Source: Viola odorata (taxonomy: Eukaryota > Streptophyta > Magnoliopsida > Malpighiales > Violaceae). Taken from it: 64,000 nt of DNA. Shown here piece by piece: positions 11,440 to 22,454 of this stretch. Under the pieces are notes generated by a model that saw only the letters and a list, made by a program, of their open reading frames with translations, did not search any database and was not told where the DNA came from. The stretch is from the NCBI GenBank assembly GCA_963691705.1, contig OY829539.1, positions 5,024,501-5,088,500 of the forward strand. Reading direction: 5' to 3'. How positions within the stretch are numbered: the first letter of the stretch is position 1; every line of letters starts with the position of its first letter. The translations under genes and the position numbers were made by a program.

Positions 11440-12090
11440 GTTTCACTTTTTCCACAATTGATTTCTCAATTTTTTCCACACTTACAACAGATTTCGCAAT
11501 TTTTCTACATTTACAACTGTTTTCCCATGTTTACAAATTTTTGGTACATTCTTCCACATTTACAAATTTTTCCTCAAATTTTCTACATTTACAAAATTTT
11601 CCACAAATTTGTCTTGTTTATAAATTTTTCCATGATTCTTCCACATTTATAAATTTTTTCCAAAAACTTTCCACGTTGGAAATCTTTTTTAGCCAACTTT
11701 CGACGTTGGGAACTTTTTCCACAAAATTTCCGTACTAGCAAATTTTTCCGTAAATTTGTCACATTTGCAAATTTTTCGCAATCTCTCCATATTTGCATGT
11801 TTTTTTAATGTCTCCAGGTTTGTGAAATTTTTCCACGATTTCTCAATATCTACATATTTTTCCATAATTCTTACACGTGTGGAAAATCTTTGCCACGTAT
11901 GCAATATTTTCACAATTTTTCTACGTGTGCAATTTCTCCACAAATTGCTCCACGGGCGCGAGTTTTTGCCGAAAATTTTCACATTGATAAAATTTTTCCA
12001 AAAATGTTTCCATATGTGAAAAAATTCTTCAATTTTTTACATGCAAATTCTTTCGCGTTTTTTCCATGTTTATAAGTTTGTCTCAATTAT
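11440..12090 (+). repeat. Leader tandem repeats (TTCCACATTTACAAATTTT type)
   Basis: About 25 degenerate units of 19-25 bp, rich in TTTTTCCACA and TTTACAAAT, fill the leader between PBS and gag. The reverse complement of the same repeat borders the deletion junction in Y at 21791-21920, which shows that both elements had this leader. Confidence 0.75.
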
Positions 12091-12273
12091 TTTTGTAATT
12101 CTCCATGTTTGTGATTTTTTATGGCGCTTGCATTATTGCTATTATCGTACTAAACCCTCTCCTTTTCTTGCAGCATGTAGACCTCAGAACGAAAGATCAC
12201 ATAGGTGTCAATTATAACCTAAGCCTCATAATTGTTTCCTTTTTACTTTCAGGGTCACAAAAGAAAATAAGTC

Positions 12274-13211
12274 ATGGCTTCCGAAAAGCAAATCGCTCCC
12301 CGCGTGCTCCCCGTGACCAAGGGTCAGAGGTGGAAAATTATCGAAAAGGTTTAGGCATTAGAAGCAAGGGTGGAGAAACTCGAAGAATATATTTAGGTAG
12401 CCATGGAAAGCACCACACCAGCCAAAAAAGAACAAGATGAGAAATTCTATGGCAGTGGCAGGATCCTTCCGGTAGTTCCACACTCACCTCAGGCACTGTG
12501 ATCAGACCAAGTGCAAACACTCCAGATGACGCACCTCTCAATCCTCTACTGACCGAACCCACTCTCAATCTGGGAAAGCAGAAGATCCACTCAGAATCTC
12601 AATATTTTTACCTATCTCGGGGCCATTCCATTCCATTCAAAGGGCCTAAACCGCCAAAAGTCCAACCTGCTGGGGGCATCAGATTCAGCCGCATCTCTCT
12701 TATGGTAGCCTTTCTGACATGATAACCAAATAGAGAACCAGGTTGGGAAGCGATTTGTTGTTCCGTAGCAGAAACAACACTTCAAAGGGCACTTCCTAGT
12801 AAAGAAGACGTTAGTCCGGTCCCCGTCAGCTTAGCTACAAATGACCGTCTTCACTGCATATGCTGCAGCCTGCACAACGGATACCATGTGGCTCACCAAA
12901 TCGACCAAGAAACTAAAATAACCTCCGAAATCATGGGCCAGTGCCACCTTCCCCCCCTTCCTTTAGGGGTAATATTCAAGCATCTTTGGATGGTTGGACA
13001 AATTGCACCAATCCCGGTCCAACCTCAACAACCTCCTTACCCAAAGTGGTATAATCTTGATGCTAGATGCACATACCATGTTGGAACTCAGGGCAAGATC
13101 ATAGAAAACTTCTCTACTCTTAAAGGAAAGGTAGATTGCCTGATCAAGAGTGGAAAAATCTCTTTTGAAGGACGCAATGTGATCGTCAACCCACCTCCTA
13201 CTGGCTCTTGA
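12274..13211 (+). pseudogene. Broken Ogre/Tat-type gag of Z
   Basis: A start at 12274 (MASEKQIAPRVLPVTKGQRW) opens a coiled-coil-like N-terminus (ALEARVEKLEEYI) that already contains two stops. The recognisable C-terminal part at about 13040-13190 reads PYPKWYNLDARCTYHVGTQG and then IIENFSTLKGKVDCLIKSGK. It matches the KWYDxxARCxYHxxxxGHxxENC...LKxKVxxLI signature of plant Tat/Ogre gag. The final cysteine of the knuckle-like motif is replaced by F. The middle of gag is missing, so this is a deleted, frameshifted remnant. No protease follows. Confidence 0.72.
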
Positions 13212-13439
13212 ATGAACGTTCTCCTGGCCTACGGTGGACCCGTTCTGCTTAATTTTTCGGTGGCGATACCTACAATATTTTTGTGCATTATTCGAGCCTA
13301 CGACTATAAACAAAGGCGCTTCGTGGGAGGAGGCAACCCACATGTTCTTTTTAAATATTTCTATTTTTGTCAGTTTTAATTTTTAATTCATAACTTTGGG
13401 ATATCTTTCCCTCCAGACTTACTATTTAATTTCCCCTTT

Positions 13440-15435
13440 TATTTTAGGTGCAATAAGACATGCAAACTGGGGGGCAAGCAAGTGGAATGACAACTAGAAG
13501 AAGGCGTTAGGGAGCCCTAAAGATTGAGCACATTTTTAAATAGGGACAAGGCATATGGAGCGAAAATTCGCTACAAAGAGTTCTCTACGTCCATCTTACC
13601 CTTGCCTTCAGATCATCGCTGAGGCGGGTGCAGAGGAATGCTCATATTATCAACCCTTGAACGATCCTCCTCAGGATATTTTACCATCAAGACATTACTG
13701 TCAGCAAGTGCCCTTCATAAACCATCCCTCATCTTAGTGAAGAGCCGTGATAATGATAGATGTGTGTCCTCCAGAGGTCCCAATCCGCATACTTAGTGCG
13801 TTCCGACTCTGTGCTACAATAACATGCACACCCTACACAGCTTCTGACTGCAAATTTAAAATTCAATCATGGTCAAATCCTTCACATTTTGAAGATCTCT
13901 CCGTACAGATACAACGATCCCACGCTGAAGCGTTGGAACTTCTCAACAAAGAATCAACAAGCTAGATTCCCCAATTGGAAGCTTTCAAAGCAGGAGGTAG
14001 AGTCATGGGATCCTATGCAAAAAGCACTCAGACTTCCTGATCTATTACCCCAGTCTTATATTCACTGCGTACAGACAAAGCTCTCCTTGGAAATTTCAGC
14101 TGCAGGCGATGCCTCTAAAGATGTTAGTTAACAGGTTTTAGGCGTACAAGTCCATGGCTGGCTAGATAGGCTTGTTTTCCCACCTGCTCAGTGCCTAAAA
14201 GATCCGCATATACCTTCAGTTCCCTATCCATCTAATATTGAAAGCCCAACTCCCGTTGTTGCTTCTTCAAATGATGGCGATACGCCACCACCACCTGTGC
14301 CACAACTGTGAATTTGTGGGGAGAACACATATTCGGGACCTCTTTTATATCCAGGTTGATCTTAAAGTCTTTTGGGAAAGGTCTGCTTGATGTTCTCCAG
14401 TCAATGAGCTACAGTGACCATGAAGCAATGCAAATTGTTGCAGAAGCTACTTTTGATGCATTGCAGTGTCTGTCAGTTAATCATGGCCCTTTCTTTATTT
14501 GGGTGAAGGAATACATTTGTTGTGCATTGAAGCTCTCTGGTATTAAAAGGTCAATGCGTGGAGATGTTTCCTCACAAGAACTCATTGAGCTATCTGGTGA
14601 TAAGAAAGCTCAGTTTGACTACGTTTCTCACCTCCATACGGAGGTTGTGATTGCTTACAAAGCTGCTGAGGGACATTTTAAAGCATTCTGTGAAGAAGCT
14701 TCGCGTCTTAGGGAATTACTTCTTCACATAGAAATAGAGTTGGCCGTTTGTGAGGTGGAGGCATCAGAACTCCAGACTCGTGTTGTTGAAATCTTGAAAG
14801 ATGAGTCAGAATTAGAGAGTGAGAGTGAGGCCGCCTATATGGGGTGGTGTCCATTTTTCATTTCAGTAGCAAGATTTTAGGCCTCAGCAGCAAAAACGAT
14901 CGCGGAGATGGTTCGCTTGAAAAATACTTGCTTTCAGTCACATAATCCATCACTATCAGAATCATCATCATATCCAGCCGCATCACTATCCTCCTCACTA
15001 AACACAGTCTCAAGGGTTATGTCGAGCTCATCTTCCCTTAGCAATCTGACCAAGTCCAAAAATGATTCAGTTGTTCCCAAGATAGAGTCTACAGGGAGAT
15101 CGTACATTCAATTTCTAACAAGGAGTTAGCAGGCTGCGATTGGCTATGATGGAGCCGTTAGAAATGTCGGTAGCAATACCATCATCCGATTTGAGCATGG
15201 ATGAAGCTGGATCAAAATCACAAGACTGATTCCCCGATGGCAACTTGAATTTCCAGGTTGTTTTGCCCAACTATTCCGATCGCTCTGGAAATTTTCTTCA
15301 GCTTATTGCATCCTTTCCTAAAAATAGAGAGTCTGTCTCTGAAGGGTTTCATTATCAGCCTAGAAGATTATCCGATGGGCAGTCAAAGAGCGAAAGAACG
15401 TTAAGGGTGTTTCTTCCTTGCTATATAATGTGAGA
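13440..15435 (+). pseudogene. Unrecognised coding-like remnant downstream of gag in Z
   Basis: Codon-like sequence runs in shifting frames: 13555-13737, 13747-13965, 13889-14131, 14308-14880 and 14908-15129. The longest part (14308-14880, 190 residues) has a helical, charged stretch (EEASRLRELLLHIEIELAVC) and a serine-rich tail. A pyrimidine tract and TTTTATTTTAG precede it at 13430-13448, a possible splice acceptor. It is not RT, RNase H, integrase or protease. It may be an extra ORF of the kind reported in Ogre/Tat elements or a captured host fragment. I cannot name it. Confidence 0.35.
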
Positions 15436-18284
15436 ATCATCTACAAACAAGCTGGCCTCTCTGTAAGTAGACCATCACATTCTGCAAATACCTAATCTCG
15501 AGTTCCATTTCGAGTTTGTCTTTCCCTAGTGATTTGATCAACTCCAGAAGTGATTCGATGGCTTCTAAGGACTTTTGAGTGAGCATTAGCATCCCAATAC
15601 GGATGAATTTGTAAAGCGTCTGATTGGACATACACTTGCTTTCAGTGAGGTATTCAAGTGGAGCCGTTATGACATCAGCATCCAAATAAGCCGCATCCAA
15701 GACATTCAAGTGGGCATCAGCGGAGCGTCAGAGAGCCTTGACGTCTAAGCATCCAAATCATACTGGGAGTACCTGCATAAAGCCTCACTAGAAAAGGGAG
15801 AGCTTAAAACCTATTGATTACGTTGTCTATTTTCCTAAATCGTTCTTCAATTCTACCCATTATTTCTCCCCTATTTTTGCAGGAACTCGAATCATACCAT
15901 GGTTAATTGCATAATGCTCAGTGAGATAAAGGAATCCTCCTCTGATCAACTCGTTGAATGACCATCATGTGTGCCCTTACTGCCCTGCCACGCGCATCAG
16001 GGAGTCTATTATGCATTTTACACTAGGGGCAACCTTTTGGAAACATTCCACTCTTATCCATTGCGGCGGTCTAGTTCCCCCTATTTTCATCCATTTCGGT
16101 GCCTCGCCCTGGTCTCAATCTACATTCCTATATGAATCGCCCGGTGGACAACAACATCCGAGTGAGACTTGCATTCATATTTCCGCAGCAGCGCCTTGCG
16201 CCGACCTCAGCACTTTTACTGCACATACCAGAGAAGCCCACCTTTCTTCTCTGCCTCTTTAAATTTTTGAACAATCATTCTGCATTCATTCCCACATTGG
16301 GGGCAACGTTTTAAATTATTCATAAATTTTTGTGAGCGGTCATACCCTCATATTTTTGTCTATAAAATTGCTAAAACTGTTAAGATTTGTTGTAACTGTG
16401 CATAAAATCCTTTGAATAAAATCCACACTACCCTCAAATTTTTTCAAACCTTCCCTAAAATTGAGCATGTTCAACATGTTGCTGCATCATGGATAACTTG
16501 TGCATCCATTTGAAATTATATGACATGCATGATCTCGCCTGCTAGCTCTTATATCTACAACATGCCTAGATGTAAGCAATCACAAACTCCTCCCTGTGAG
16601 CATTTTGGGCCTCCAAGCCTCATTTCTTTCATGAGTGCAAATGCTTGACTAAGTGCTAGTTAGATTTGCATAAGATCCTGGGTGCATGCACCATTAGACA
16701 TGGGATAGCAGTAAGATGACAAGGGACTTTGCTCTTTGCTTCTGCCCTTCTTTGGTCTTCTCATTCTTTTGTCTTCAAACACTTGCCTTCGCTTTCTATT
16801 CGATTCCTTTCTAAACCGCTTGTAAAATCTCTTATATCCACTTGAACTCCCTTAAATAATGAGCAGTGCCCAACTGAGGTTGTTAGCTGAAGGTAAGGTG
16901 CACATCGAACTTGGGTTGCACAAGAGGGATTCCAAAATCTCCGAAGACTGCTGATGGTCAACGCCGAAAGAGGCCAAAAATCAAGACTTGAAGGCCCCCG
17001 CCAAAGACAAGACAAACTCGCACTTGCTTTTGCTTGCAAAAACAAAAAAAAACGGAAAAAAAACAAAAACAAAACAAAAACAAAAAAACAAAAAAACAAA
17101 AAAAAAAAACAAAAAAACAAAAAAAAAAAAAACCAATACAAAAAAAAGAAGCAAACAAAAAGAGAACAAAAGCAGAAGCAAGTGCAAAAAGGGGCCCAGA
17201 GTCAGCTCTAAGAAACTCCATCGAAAAAAATCATCCCGTGAAGATCCAAGAATTTGGGCACAGTGCCCTCAAGGCAATCAAGAAGAAGCATCTCCCACAA
17301 AGATTCAAAAACTAGGGCACTTTGCCCTCAAAATAGCCTCAAAGCAATCAAGAGATCATCTCCAGCAAAGATAAGAAAAAAGAAGAGAAGAAAAAAATTG
17401 GGCACTTTGCCTTCAAAATGATCTCAAAAAAAGAGAAAAGAGATCAACCTCAATGAAAATTGCAAAATGGGGCACAGTACTCCCAAGACGAGCAAAAAGG
17501 AGCATCCCCATGAAAATTCAAGGACGAATGCGCTCCGCCGACAACAAAAATTATCTCGAAAGGAAAAAGAGATCATCTCCAACAAAGGTCGAAGAAGATG
17601 TGCACTTTGCCTTCGCAGCAACCTTAGTTGAGCACTGCTCATTAAAACCCTATTTTCTTCTGCTAAACAACATTCTCCTTTCTAAATAGATTTCTTCTTT
17701 CAGTCTACACACCACATTTCTTTTCTCTTGCAAAGTCCTTTCGATTATTAGAATGCCCATGCATGTGCATCTTCGTATGAGGTTTATTCACTCGGATTGA
17801 CATTGCAAATCTGACTTTGTGCTACGTTTATTGCATTTTTATGAGTGTAAACACGTAGCCCTATTTCTGAGTGTGAGCGCAAACACTAGTATCCGGTGAG
17901 GATTCCTTACATTTACATGATGTGGGAAAGTCTTGTCCTTGAGGTCGTTATCTCCTGGGCAAGATGCAGATACTTTCTAGGCTTGTATCAAGCATGCTCA
18001 TATGATAGAAACTGGATAACATGTTCTCCATAAATGCATAAACTTGTTGAAACTTCTCTTGATAAGGAAGTGGTTTTCATAAAATATTGGGGGTAAACCT
18101 TAGGGTAGTGTGAGGATACTTTCATATACAACATACATGATTTGATTCCATTGTTTCCATTTATCAATTGCTTTCTCTTTTTCCACCCATTGCTGCTTCG
18201 TGTTTGTTTCCTCCCTATTTGTAGGATACAGATACACGTTAGTGGAATCTCACATTGTGATTTATTTTTCCCCCGCCATCATCA
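15436..18284. other. Non-coding spacer of Z, partly shared with X
   Basis: No sustained coding frame. From about 16260 to 18240 it is the inverted counterpart of 30890-32660 in X; for example, the block around CCCTACCCTCAAATTTT/CTTTGAGGGTAGTGTGG and the thymine-rich CTTCTGCC region are shared. An A-rich tract with regular C (17034-17145) gives lysine-rich and phenylalanine-rich open frames that are compositional artefacts. Confidence 0.6.
17200..17650. repeat. Degenerate repeats carrying short palindromes (GGGCAC-A-GTGCCC)
   Basis: Roughly five units of 60-90 bp. Each includes a short inverted repeat, GGGCAC-A-GTGCCC or GGGCA-CTT-TGCCC, followed by TCAAAAT(A/G)xxCTCAAA, AAGAGATCATC and AAGATTCAA. 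The counterpart in X (about 31640-31900) has TTTGTC-ATT-GACAAA at the same place, so the arms differ but still pair. Confidence 0.6.
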
Positions 18285-18415
18285 ACATTCGAATGGAGCA
18301 CGTTACCACTCCACAATCAACTTCGTGCGGCGGATCAATTTCCCCCACCATCCAACAAGCATCTGAATGGAGCACGTTATCACTCCACAATCAACTTCGT
18401 ACAGCGGGCCACACT
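18285..18415. repeat. 75-bp module, Z copies
   Basis: Two units read GAATGGAGCACGTTACCACTCC followed by ACAATCAACTTCGT. This is the reverse complement of the array at 30130-30880 in X. Confidence 0.75.
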
Positions 18416-18424
18416 CACGCACCA

Positions 18425-19915
18425 CCTAAATCAATAAAAACTTTGTGTGGTGGTTCAAAACCCCACATATTAAAACTGTGTGTGGAGGTTCAAAACCCCA
18501 CATTTTAAAAATTTGTGTGGCGGTTCAAACCCCACTCTTCAAAATTTGTGTGGTGGTTCAAAACCCCACCTGTCAAAACTTAGTGTGGTGGTTCAAAACC
18601 CCACATATCAAAACTGTGTGTGGAGGTTCAAAACCCCACATTTCAAAATTTTGTGTGGCGGTTCAAGCCCCACTCTTCAAAATTTGTGTGGTGGTTCAAA
18701 ACCCCACATATCAAAACTTTGTGTGGTGGTTTAAAACCCCACATATCAAAACTTTGTGTGGAGGTTCAAACCCCACTCTTCAAACCTTGTGTGGAGGTTC
18801 AAAACCTCACATTTCAAAATTTTGTGTGGCGGTTCAAACCCCACTCTTCAAAATTTGTGTGGTGGTTCAAAACCCCACCTGTCAAAACTTAGTGTGGTGG
18901 TTCAAAACCCCACATATCAAAACTTTGTGTGGAGGTTCAAAACCCCACATTTCAAAATTTGTGTGGCGGTTCAAACCCCACTCTTCAAACTTTGTGTGGT
19001 GGTTCAAAACCCCACATATTAAAACTGTGTGTGGAGGTTCAAAACCCCACATTTCAAAATTTTGTGTGGCGGTTCAAACCCCACTCTTCAAAATTTGTGT
19101 GGTGGTTCAAAACCCCACCTGTCAAAACTTAGTGTGGTGGTTCAAAACCCCACACATCAAAACTTTGTGTGGTGGTTTAAAACCCCACATATCAAAACTT
19201 TGTGTGGAGGTTCAAACCCCACTCTTCAAACCTTGTGTGGAGGTTCAAAACCCCACATTTCAAAAATTTGTGTGGCGGTTCAAACCCCACTCTTCAAAAT
19301 TTGTGTGGTGGTTCAAAACCCCACCTGTCAAAACTTAGTGTGGTGGTTCAAAACCCCACATTTCAAAATTTTGTGTGGCGGTTCAAACCCCACTCTTAAA
19401 ACTTTGTGTGGTGGTTCAAAACCCCACATATTAAAACTTTGTGTGGAGGTTCAAAACCCCACATTTCAAAAATTTGTGTGGTGGTTGAAAACCCCACCTG
19501 TCAAAACTTAGTGTGGTGGTTCAAAATCCCACATATCAAAACTTTGTGTGGTGGTTCAAAACCCCACATATCAAAACTTTGTGTGGAGGTTCAAAACCCC
19601 ACATTTCAAAAATTTGTGTGGCGGTTCAAACCCCACTCTTCAAACCTTGTGTGGCGGTTCAAGACCCCACCTTCGACAATTTCGTGTGGCGGTTCAAAAC
19701 CCCCACTTTCCAAGTTTTGTATGGCGGTTCAAAACCCCACCTTTCAAAATACCTTTCAAAATTTCATGTGGCGGTTCAAAACCCCACCTTTCAAACTTTC
19801 ATGTGGCGGTTCAAAACCCCAACTTTCCAAGTTTTGTGTGGCGGCTTAAAACCCCACCTTTCAAAATTTAGTGTGGCGGTTCAAAACCCCACCTTTCAAA
19901 CTTTCGTGTGGCAGA
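18425..19915. repeat. 33-36 bp hairpin tandem array, main expansion (Z)
   Basis: About 40 tandem units of GTGTGG-(t/a/c)-GGTTCAAAACCCCAC plus a 10-14 base linker (ATATCAAAACTT, CTCTTCAAAATT, CTGTCAAAACTTA). Each unit folds as GTGG, one bulged base, GGTT, loop CAA, AACC, CCAC. The base that varies most between units is the unpaired bulge. No stop falls in any plus frame for long stretches, giving a 297-residue repetitive frame at 18445-19338. I read that as a by-product of the repeat and not as a protein. Confidence 0.92.
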
Positions 19916-19919
19916 TCAT

Positions 19920-20105
19920 CATCCGTCCTCATTATCAGAGTGACATCTTCCTCATTATCTGAGAGAAGACCACTATCCGAGATCCTCATTATCCGAAAAG
20001 ACCACACCCATCCTCATTATCAGAGAGGACATCTCTCCTCATTATCAGAAAAGGTTAGTTCTTCATTATCCGAGGAGACATCTTTCCTCCATATCCCAGA
20101 AGACC
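19920..20105. repeat. TGATAAT-loop hairpin module, Z first block
   Basis: Around eight units of CTC-ATTATCA-GAG and variants such as CTC-ATTATCT-GAG, separated by short linkers. A second block lies at 20650-20900 with CCC-ATTATCA-GGG and CCC-ACTATCA-GGG. Confidence 0.72.
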
Positions 20106-20164
20106 AACATCAAAGCAAAGGTACGTTACAATCTACCAATGTCAGAGCAAAGATCTCAAATTTA

Positions 20165-20650
20165 CTTTTCCGCAATTTACTTTTCTGCACAAGGTACGGA
20201 CTGCGAGTACTACCCTCGCCCTGCCTCATTTACTTTTCTAGGTACGGACTGCGAGTGCTACCCTCGCCCTGCCTCATTTACTTTTCTGCACAAGGTACGG
20301 ACTGCGAGTACTACCCTCGCCCTGCCTCATTTACTTTTCTGCATAAGGTACGGGCTGTGAGTGCTACCCTCGCCCTGCCTCATTTACTTTTCTGCACAAG
20401 GTACGGACTGCGAGTGCTACCCTCACCCTACCTCATTTACTTTTCTGCACAAGGTACGGACTGCGAGTGCTACCCTCGCCCTGCCTCATTTACTTTTCTG
20501 CACAAGGTACGGACTGCGAGTGCTACCCTCGCCCTGCCTCATTTACTTTTCTGCACAAGGTACGGACTGCGAGTGCTACCCTCGCCCTACCTGATTTACT
20601 TTTCTGCACAAAGGTATGGATTGCGAGTGCTACCCTCGCCCTACCTGATT
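20165..20650. repeat. 53-bp hairpin tandem array, main expansion (Z)
   Basis: Nine units of TTTACTTTTCTGCACAAGG, TACGGACT, then GCGAG-TGCTACC-CTCGC and CCTGCCTCA. The unit is about 53 bp and very uniform, which suggests recent amplification. The stem GCGAG/CTCGC is kept in nearly every unit. Confidence 0.9.
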
Positions 20651-20900
20651 TACATTTCATCATTTACTTTTCACCCCATTATCAGGGAAGTCGTCATTTA
20701 CACTTTTCCTCATTATCAGAGAAGTTATCATTTACACTTCTGCAATTTATCTTTCACCCCACTATCAGGGAAGTCATCATTTACATTTCTGTCATTTTAC
20801 ATTTTTCTTAATTATCAGAGAAGTTATCATTTACATTTATGCAATTTATTTTTCACCCCACTATCAGGGACAAGTCATTTACATTTCTACATCCACTCCC
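20650..20900. repeat. TGATAAT-loop hairpin module, Z second block
   Basis: About six units alternate between CCC-(A)TTATCA-GGG / CCC-ACTATCA-GGG and CTC-ATTATCA-GAG, with AAGT(T/C)(A/G)TCATTTACA linkers. The arms switch together from CCC/GGG to CTC/GAG within one array. Confidence 0.78.
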
Positions 20901-20929
20901 AGGTAAGTCTGCATTTACATTTCGCACTT

Positions 20930-21024
20930 TTAAACCATTGTTGGTTCGGTAGCAACCATCTTTACTGCTCATCAAAAATCTTGATTACATCAGATTTTTG
21001 ATAAGACAATAAAGAGGGGGCAAC
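20930..21024 (+). promoter_or_regulatory. Z polypurine tract and adjacent hairpin
   Basis: An inverted repeat pairs TCATCAAAAATC with GATTTTTGATAAGA and is followed by AATAAAGAGGGGGCAAC and the 3' LTR start at 21025. It is the same design as in Y and X. Confidence 0.78.
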
Positions 21025-21790
21025 TGTTGCTACCCGATTTTTGATTTTAAAATTTTCATTTGTCGCCTTTCTGTCATTAATTTTCTAAAATCGTACTTCT
21101 ATTTATTTACGTCAGTCTGATGTTTATTTTTACGCTTAATGTCATTTAAATTTTATTCCATACTTTTTTCGCATTTTTATCACTTTTTTCGTTCGAACCC
21201 GTATCGGTCCCGAGTAAAATTCTCGAAATCGATGGTCGAACAATTCCGCTCATTAGCTACTTATCTGTTATTATTTTTCTAACTCGTGCTATCTCTTTCC
21301 GTTTTGTTCAATTTTTATTTTAGTATTTTATTACGCTCGAACTTTTATTGCTTATAAGTAAATATTTTTTATCAAACTATATAGCGAACTTTTCACCATT
21401 TACTGTTTACTAATAATTTTATTTTATTTTACTCTACATTTTAGTGACTTCGGTCCGAGTTTATATTCACTTTCAGGCAAAATTGTTCGTACCACCTGTT
21501 CAAACCAGGATAAATCAAAGGGAAGATCAAGATTTGATCTTAACCGTTGATCTGGTTGACTTACAAGTCAACCAAGATCAAACGGTTCTCTAATTAATAG
21601 GTTTCCCCTATTTCTCACCACCTTTCTGCGCAGGAGCTAGAGAGATCAGTTCATCCCTCATTTCCTCCCTTGATCCTCACGGCTTCCTCGAGCGGCACCA
21701 CAACGTGACCAGCAGCCTCGAGCCTCACCACGGCCCACATCATCACGCCAACGTCATCATCTCTCCACCGCCTCAACTCCGGCTATAAAT
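21025..21790 (+). repeat. Z 3' LTR, truncated to 766 bp
   Basis: Nearly identical to the first 750 bp of the 5' LTR at 7908 until GGCTATAAAT, where it stops inside the TATA box. The remaining 2.26 kb of the LTR and the right-hand target duplication are gone. Confidence 0.92.
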
Positions 21791-22433
21791 TTGTAAATGT
21801 GAGGAAAATTTTGTAAATGTGGAAAAATCTATAAATGTGGAAAGATTTGCGAAAAAAATTATAAATGTTGAGAAATTGCGACATCAATTATAAGTGTGGA
21901 AAACTTTAAGAAATCATATGAAAAAAAATGAAACAAAGTCACAATATATGCATTTCAATATGATGCATATGCTGGGATGACTTCTACTACTTCTAACTAG
22001 TTGGAAGGTTCCCGGACGATACCATAAAAATGGTCCCTCTGTAAATGGATGATTGCCTGTCGAACCATCAAAAGTTCTAGGCGCTCACCCATTTAGGGGT
22101 TCGAGTCCGAGTTCAGGGTTCATGAAAACTACCCGGGACACGTGCCCCAGGGCCTCACTAGTACCCACCTATTTCTATTTGGAAAAAGGGCCCGGCGATA
22201 GGGCATTATGCATGAAATGCATATGAATGACAGTTTATCAAAGCAATTAACAAATCATGTGAACAAAATAAATACATGGAAAGTAATAATCATGCATAAA
22301 GAATCATGTGATAATACAACAGTTTATCATGTCAGTGGAAAATAATTAATCATGTACAAAAATCATATGAAACAAATTCAACAATTTATTTCAAAACAAA
22401 CACCTCAAAAAAATCCGGCTTCGACCCTATTAT
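21791..22433 (-). other. Remaining 5' leader of element Y
   Basis: In reverse orientation this matches the leader of Z just after its PBS. Shared features are the fixed block GAGGTGTTTGTTTT, the poly-T run, and the CATGATTAATTAT segment, then the TTTACAAAT repeats at 21791-21920. No coding sequence. Confidence 0.82.
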
Positions 22434-22453
22434 TCCCAAGTGAAGTCGCCAAA
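22434..22453 (-). promoter_or_regulatory. Primer binding site of Y
   Basis: On the minus strand TTTGGCGACTTCACTTGGGA lies next to the 5' LTR end (22455). It is the same kind of site as in Z, matching the TGGCGAC-type PBS of Ogre/Tat elements. Confidence 0.72.
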
Positions 22454-22454
22454 C

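Larger units (their letters stand above)
7908..21790 (+). mobile_element. Element Z: Ogre/Tat-like element, plus orientation, inserted in Y
   Basis: The 5' LTR is 7908-10938, the PBS 10940-10959, leader repeats 11440-12090, and a broken gag 12274-13211. An unrecognised coding-like stretch follows at 13440-15435, then a spacer, the hairpin modules at 18285-20900, the polypurine tract, and a 3' LTR cut off after 766 bp at 21790. No protease, RT, RNase H or integrase motif is visible, so it is non-autonomous. It belongs to the same family as Y and X but lies in the opposite orientation. Confidence 0.88.

Noticed and set aside
15437..15709. 90-residue minus-strand frame in Z
   Set aside because: It opposes the element direction, has no recognised motif, and lies in decayed sequence.
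16954..17374. Lysine-rich and phenylalanine-rich frames
   Set aside because: Produced by an A-rich tract with interspersed C (17034-17145); no gene.
18445..19338. 297-residue open frame of repeated VWWFKTPH/CGGSKPH motifs
   Set aside because: It lies wholly in the 33-36 bp tandem array. Units of 33 to 35 bp shift frame repeatedly, and the other plus frames are also open. The repeat simply lacks stop codons; there is no start context or domain.
19871..21001. 376-residue plus-strand open frame
   Set aside because: It crosses several different hairpin modules and ends at the polypurine tract. Composition follows the repeats, with no domain.
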